NCBI GenBank assembly: GCA_964580995.1
Contig: CAZOMV010000006.1
Coordinates: forward strand, 27,980 to 91,979
DNA length: 64,000 bases
Direction of reading: 5' to 3'
Source of the DNA: JAKJEP01 sp964580995
Lineage (GTDB): Bacteria > Planctomycetota > Phycisphaerae > Sedimentisphaerales > SM23-30
The position numbers and the translations under genes are program-made. Positions 60,346-64,000 of this stretch are shown here, in pieces. The number at the start of each line of letters is the position of its first letter. Position 1 is the stretch's first letter. The notes under the pieces were generated by a model. The model was not told where the DNA came from. It made no database searches and saw only the letters and a program-made list of their open reading frames with translations.

Positions 60346-60381
60346 TATATTGGGTATTTCATCACTGGAATACCCAATATA
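60346..60381. promoter_or_regulatory. Perfect 13-bp inverted repeat upstream of the 60409 gene
   Basis: TATATTGGGTATT and its exact complement AATACCCAATATA are separated by 10 bases and end 27 bp before the ATG. It could be an operator or a 5'-UTR hairpin. Confidence 0.5.
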
Positions 60382-60408
60382 TAAATCTGAAAACTCTGGG
60401 AGATAAAA

Positions 60409-61515
60409 ATGAAGGCAAAGCCAGTATTTCTGTGTGTTATGTATTTATTAATCCTTCCGATTTTAACAAGGGCAGATGATTCCTGTAATTACAGCAATGC
60501 CCGTGAGGTGCTTGAACAATTTGTAAAATCGCGGGAAAATACAAAGTCTTATATCGCAAAGGCTAACGAAGAATGCATTTACACTTATCCTGAATTCAAT
60601 GGAGTAGGTAGGAGTTATACAAATATCGAGTTGCGAACCGATGGAGATCGATGCAGGACTATTTCCTCTACCTGGGGTGACATCAATGTGAGATTCAGAA
60701 ATGCAAAGGAGCAACAGGCTGATTATTATAGCACCCTATGGGATGGTGAAAGAGCGTTTTCTGTATGCAAGAGCGTTTTATCGGGCAATGGCCTTACACA
60801 GGCACTCATTACTAATAAAAGCGATCCAGGTGATGAAGAAAAAAAAGTGTCAGTTGACTATAAAGCTTCGTGTTTTGAGGAGGCTAATGGATATCATCGT
60901 GGCGATCTGACTCGGCTTGATAAGCTGTTTTTGAAACCCACCACAGAACTTAAGTTGCAGGACAAAAAAAGTAATCTTCGGGGAGCAGATTGTTATGTTA
61001 TTGAAGCGGATGTGCCGGAGCGAGGGAAATATACTGTCTGGTTTGACCCTGTTCATGATTTTAACATTGCCCGTATCCAGGTTCAGCGAGAAGCAGGAGA
61101 TATTATTGGAAGAAGGCCACTGGACCATAATTACACCACAAATGAACTCTATGAAGTGCTTGAATTTGAAAAAGTAGGAGAGGCATGGTGCCCGAAAATC
61201 TGTAAAATTGCGAATAAAACTGAATCTCCTGATTATCAAAGTAGTTACGAAAGAAATTTAACTTATTCAATGATTATGCTTAATCCGGACCATGATGCAC
61301 TTGGGTCTTTTCTCCCCGATGATATCCCCGCTGGGACTACTGTACTATTACGTGCTTTCCCACTAAGCATGAAGTTTGTTTGGCAGGATGGCAAGGTGGT
61401 GGACAAGGCGGGTAAGGTGGTGATGAGCTGTTATGATCCGAATGAGGCGGGGGCGGGGGCGAGTGACATACGGAGAAGGACAGGCCCAAAGGTTGAATCT
61501 GAAGTAAAGCGGTAG
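60409..61515 (+). CDS. Secreted protein of unknown function, related in style to the 62802 gene
   Basis: The 368-residue product has a signal peptide (V-F-L-C-V-M-Y-L-L-I-L-P-I-L, cleavage near T-R-A-D). GGGAG lies about 7 nt before the ATG. The middle part (L-R-G-A-D-C-Y-V-I-E-A-D-V-P-E-R-G-K-Y-T-V-W-F-D-P) resembles the carrier-like beta sheet of outer-membrane lipoprotein-sorting relatives, also found in the last gene (G-Q-D-C-H-V-L-E). The last 30 residues are low complexity. I do not recognise a named family. Confidence 0.7.
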   Translation: MKAKPVFLCVMYLLILPILTRADDSCNYSNAREVLEQFVKSRENTKSYIAKANEECIYTYPEFNGVGRSYTNIELRTDGDRCRTISSTWGDINVRFRNAKEQQADYYSTLWDGERAFSVCKSVLSGNGLTQALITNKSDPGDEEKKVSVDYKASCFEEANGYHRGDLTRLDKLFLKPTTELKLQDKKSNLRGADCYVIEADVPERGKYTVWFDPVHDFNIARIQVQREAGDIIGRRPLDHNYTTNELYEVLEFEKVGEAWCPKICKIANKTESPDYQSSYERNLTYSMIMLNPDHDALGSFLPDDIPAGTTVLLRAFPLSMKFVWQDGKVVDKAGKVVMSCYDPNEAGAGASDIRRRTGPKVESEVKR

Positions 61516-61668
61516 AAAATGGACGAGATGGACTTTATGGACGGTATGGACGAGATGGACATAAGAAAAAACCTGGATTCCTGCTTGCGCAAAGAAGATG
61601 GTGGGTTAAGAACCCACCCTACCAGAATGACCGGCGGGGGAATGGTATAGGGGGACGCATATTAGGCG
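61516..61668. repeat. ATGGACGAGATGGAC and TAGGGT-type repeats
   Basis: ATGGACGAGATGGAC-like units (about 61518-61560) are followed by a TAGGGT palindrome read on the minus strand (GGTGGGTT/AACCCACC, 61600-61623). No gene is seen. Confidence 0.5.
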
Positions 61669-61806
61669 ATGCGAAAAGATGGTATGCACAGCATACCCTA
61701 CCTGGCTGAACTGCCTGGCGACTTGAATCGTGATGGGATGGTAGATATTAGCGATATGATGCTTCTATCCCAGGATTGGATAAAACAGACAAGTGGGTAT
61801 GAATAG
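61669..61806 (+). pseudogene. Orphan dockerin-like tail
   Basis: An open frame of 45 codons encodes G-D-L-N-R-D-G-M-V-D-I-S-D-M-M-L-L-S-Q-D-W-I, the EF-hand half of a dockerin-like domain, and then stops. Upstream in the same frame only repeat-derived codons are found, including a TAGGGT-type palindrome (61679-61702). It is most likely the surviving 3' end of a larger secreted-protein gene removed by deletion or by repeat insertion. Confidence 0.65.
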
Positions 61807-61856
61807 CAACGAAGCTTGCTCCAAGAAAAATCCAAGGAAAAAGAAAGGGAACGCTT

Positions 61857-62753
61857 ATGAAATTCTCAAAAAGATTTACTTGGGTAGAATTGCTGGTGGT
61901 GGTGGTTGTGTTAGCCTTGTCAACGCTTAGTCTTACCTGTATTACGAATACGGCACGAGAGAAATCTCGTCGGATTCAATGTGCCAATCAGTTAAATACG
62001 TTGGCCCGGTCAATCTATATGTATGAATGCGAATATAAGGACCAATGTCCAGTGGTCTGGCCTTCCGGCTCCGAAGGGAGCTTCGGGATGGGGCTTTATA
62101 ATCGTAGAAATGGGACAGAGATTACCCGGTGGTGCAATCCCCAATTTCAGGATTGGGCCAAGCAGCCTACGGTGGGCGGCTGTTTGTACTTATTAGTGAT
62201 TTATGAGGTTGCTGATCCAAAAGACTTTGTCTGTCCAGGGGCTAAAAAGGATACGCCAATGGATTTTAATGTGGCTAGGAAGGTGGCACGGCAACACGGA
62301 TGGGAGGTGAAAGACTGGAAGGATTTACGAGATTTTCAATCCCTGGTGAATTTGAGCTATTCGTATAACGATCTGTGGTCGGGATTAATCGATGCGACGG
62401 CTCCAGCAGATTTGGCTATTCTGGCCGATAAAAGCTGGGCCTACGACACCGAGACGGGCGAGCGAAATGAGAAGGCGGGAGAATTTCCTGTGCCAAATTC
62501 CGATGGCAGCTGGAATGATGCCCAGGGGCAAAATACCCGGCATGGCAATAGTCGCAATCATGGCACACATTATCAAAATATATTGTTTGCCGATGGACAT
62601 GTTGGAACTTGTGAAGTGCCTACCGTAGGATTAAGAAACGATAATATTTATACCTACTGGTCAAGTGATACGGATTCAGATCAAAAAAGGATTGGTCGCT
62701 GGGATCAAGGCCATGCAAAGAAAAAAAGAGAGGATTCGTATTTGGGAAATTAA
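61857..62753 (+). CDS. Prepilin-like (DUF1559-related) protein with an atypical cleavage site
   Basis: The 298-residue product begins M-K-F-S-K-R-F-T-W-V-E-L-L-V-V-V-V-V-L-A-L, a type IV/type II secretion prepilin N-terminus with the conserved Glu at mature position 5 (Glu 11). The residue before the mature Phe is Arg 6 where Gly is standard, so processing by prepilin peptidase is doubtful. The C-terminal F-A-D-G-H-V block matches the planctomycete DUF1559/H-X9-DG group, which is expanded in these bacteria. GAAAGGGAA lies upstream of the ATG. Confidence 0.8.
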   Translation: MKFSKRFTWVELLVVVVVLALSTLSLTCITNTAREKSRRIQCANQLNTLARSIYMYECEYKDQCPVVWPSGSEGSFGMGLYNRRNGTEITRWCNPQFQDWAKQPTVGGCLYLLVIYEVADPKDFVCPGAKKDTPMDFNVARKVARQHGWEVKDWKDLRDFQSLVNLSYSYNDLWSGLIDATAPADLAILADKSWAYDTETGERNEKAGEFPVPNSDGSWNDAQGQNTRHGNSRNHGTHYQNILFADGHVGTCEVPTVGLRNDNIYTYWSSDTDSDQKRIGRWDQGHAKKKREDSYLGN

Positions 62754-62801
62754 AAAAGACAAGTAGGTGATATACAACATAACTTTAGAAAAGAAAATAG
62801 T

Positions 62802-64000
62802 ATGATTCGTTCCTCAAAGTTTGAGTGTTTAGGCATTATTTATATCAGTTTGATTATGGTTTCTAATCTGTGGGGTAATCACTCTAGTTTTTTAACACCC
62901 GAAGCTATTTATGACGGCTGGATGAAAAGCTACGGCCATATCCGTAGCATGGAGGTAGCTTATAAAAAGACCATCCAAAAACTGGAAGGGTCCGAAGATT
63001 ATGACTTTAGCTACCTGCATAAATACGAAATAGTGGAAAAACAGGAGGCGGGGCAAAAATATCACTGGAAGCAATTATCTGATGATAAAGAGATAGCAGA
63101 CAGAGATATCAAAGAAATAGCGAAAGTCGCGGAGTATGTGTGTGATGGTTCTGTAAGCACTCAATATTATGAAAATTCCAAGCAAGCGGCTATTAAAAAG
63201 GGGCCTGGAAGTTATAGGTATCACAATGACTTTCGTATATTATTGATTGCTAACATTTTGCCGGGGGAAGATGTTCCTCAATTTGCTCATAACGCAGAAC
63301 TCGAAATTGCTGGTAATCTCATGAAGGTTCAGCCAAAGCTGGATACTATAAATGGCCAAGATTGCCATGTATTAGAAACTACATTTAACAATGTTATTAG
63401 CCGGATTTGGGTCACTCATAAATGCGGCATGCTTCCCATGAAACAACAATTAATAATAAATGGCATATTGCAACAGGAAGTTGTTGCCGGCGAAATTACA
63501 TATGTTGACAGTCCCTATGGCAAAGTATGGTATCCAAAATCTGCCACTGTAATGCAAAGAACCAGTGAAAAATCAAGCATAACGTATAGTATTGAAGTAG
63601 ATAAATTTATTCCTTATGCCGAATTTGATGATTCTGTTTTTACAATAGATCTGCCTGAGGGAACGCAAATCTGTGATGCTGATAGTCGCGTGTTTTATAC
63701 CAAAGGTTTGACAAAAAAGGTTGCTCTGCCTAACAAACCTGTTTCATTATCTGGCAAGAAATTGCCGGAGATGGCGGCGTTGCATTTGCCGGTGGATCCG
63801 AACGCGATGGGGGAGCAGGCGGTGCTGTTGTGTTTCTGTGATATGAATCAGCGGCCGTCGCGGCATGGGGTGGAGGAGCTGGTGAAGAGGGCGGGGGAGT
63901 TGAAGGGGAAGGGGGTGTGGGCGGCGCTGGTGCAGAGCGAGCCGATGGGGCAGAAGGAGCTGGAGGAGTGGAGGGCGAAATATGAAATACCGTTCCCGGT
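62802..64000 (+). CDS. Secreted protein with C-terminal redoxin-like domain, 3' end outside window
   Basis: I translated 399 open codons from the ATG at 62802 to the window edge. A hydrophobic start (I-I-Y-I-S-L-I-M-V-S-N-L-W-G) suggests export. The central region is a lipoprotein-carrier-like beta sheet. The last 85 codons (A-V-L-L-C-F-C-D-M-N-Q-R-P-S-R-H-G...Y-E-I-P-F-P-V) match a redoxin-like C-terminal module known from Phycisphaerae proteins, in which a C-F-C/F-D-M motif takes the place of C-x-x-C. Base composition jumps from AT-rich to very GC-rich at about 63755, exactly where the redoxin part begins. Confidence 0.75.
   Translation, partial: MIRSSKFECLGIIYISLIMVSNLWGNHSSFLTPEAIYDGWMKSYGHIRSMEVAYKKTIQKLEGSEDYDFSYLHKYEIVEKQEAGQKYHWKQLSDDKEIADRDIKEIAKVAEYVCDGSVSTQYYENSKQAAIKKGPGSYRYHNDFRILLIANILPGEDVPQFAHNAELEIAGNLMKVQPKLDTINGQDCHVLETTFNNVISRIWVTHKCGMLPMKQQLIINGILQQEVVAGEITYVDSPYGKVWYPKSATVMQRTSEKSSITYSIEVDKFIPYAEFDDSVFTIDLPEGTQICDADSRVFYTKGLTKKVALPNKPVSLSGKKLPEMAALHLPVDPNAMGEQAVLLCFCDMNQRPSRHGVEELVKRAGELKGKGVWAALVQSEPMGQKELEEWRAKYEIPFP

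Larger units (their letters stand above)
58903..60408. other. 1.5-kb repeat-rich spacer
   Basis: Contains TTAC array copy C, a GTAATTC-type run (about 59384-59414), the CGCCGATGAACGC motif also seen near 52454, a GC hairpin near 59773, the 92-bp repeat copy 5, and an AACCACGGATTACACGGATG-type low-complexity stretch near 60068. A perfect inverted repeat before the next gene closes it. ORFs here (such as 60041-60268) are repeat-encoded. Confidence 0.6.

Overview
The window looks like a chromosomal segment of an uncultured or little-studied planctomycete of the Phycisphaerae (Sedimentisphaerales-like) type. This is inferred from protein style, not from a marker gene. Secreted proteins end in dockerin-like EF-hand tails (D-F-N-x-D-C-x-V-D) or in a PEP-CTERM anchor. 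A prepilin-like protein of the DUF1559 kind is present. Two large proteins carry HAAS-like N-termini and a tail typical of planctomycetes. The last gene has a redoxin-like C-terminus, and intergenic regions are long and full of repeats. No rRNA, tRNA or CRISPR array was recognised.

Layout. 1-4.3 kb: the start of a Cys/Met-metabolism PLP enzyme, then an accessory stretch with an AT-rich DUF2971 gene, dinD and repeats. 4.3-10.3 kb: housekeeping genes accA (minus), then tyrA, a PurS-PurS-PurL fusion and purQ (plus). 10.3-19.7 kb: a two-repeat LamG-like dockerin protein, a nitroreductase, a zinc-ribbon/SPFH pair whose SPFH gene carries an in-frame amber codon, a HAF-repeat PEP-CTERM protein and a DUF4139 protein. 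20-22.5 kb: a CheX-CheY-FapA-like set. 23-29 kb: a LamG-like dockerin protein and a very large lamin-tail/CotH/dockerin protein. 29-30.6 kb: a PBP4-type D,D-carboxypeptidase. 30.6-45.8 kb: a compact co-directional block of eight genes (XRE-cupin regulator, DegT aminotransferase, three giant secreted carbohydrate-active proteins including two tandem NPCBM paralogues, a sugar-isomerase-like TIM barrel, a secreted esterase), which reads as a glycan-utilisation operon. 45.8-48.4 kb: YlbF-like, FHA-GAF and GGDEF genes. 48.6-52.4 kb: a PadR gene with a perfect palindromic operator, a short leader ORF and two tandem HAAS-domain proteins. 52.4-54.6 kb: a gene-free graveyard of nested repeats. 54.6-58.9 kb: a B12-binding-like protein, a PAC2 protein and a large uncharacterised protein. 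58.9-64 kb: repeats, two secreted proteins, a dockerin fragment and a prepilin-like protein.

The most striking non-genic signal is a set of repeat families that share the intergenic space. (i) A ~92-bp inverted-repeat element (TTGACGG...CGTCAA), five full copies and one fragment. (ii) Three copies of a ~300-450-bp element built from TTAC-containing units spaced by about one helical turn (11 bp) with flanking 33-bp-period arrays. (iii) Two 139-bp MITE-like elements in opposite orientation. (iv) Short palindromes bordered by TAGGGT and ACC/ACGC whose stems vary while staying self-complementary. Family (ii) is the best candidate for something undescribed.

All calls were made by reading the sequence and recalling family features; no database search was possible.
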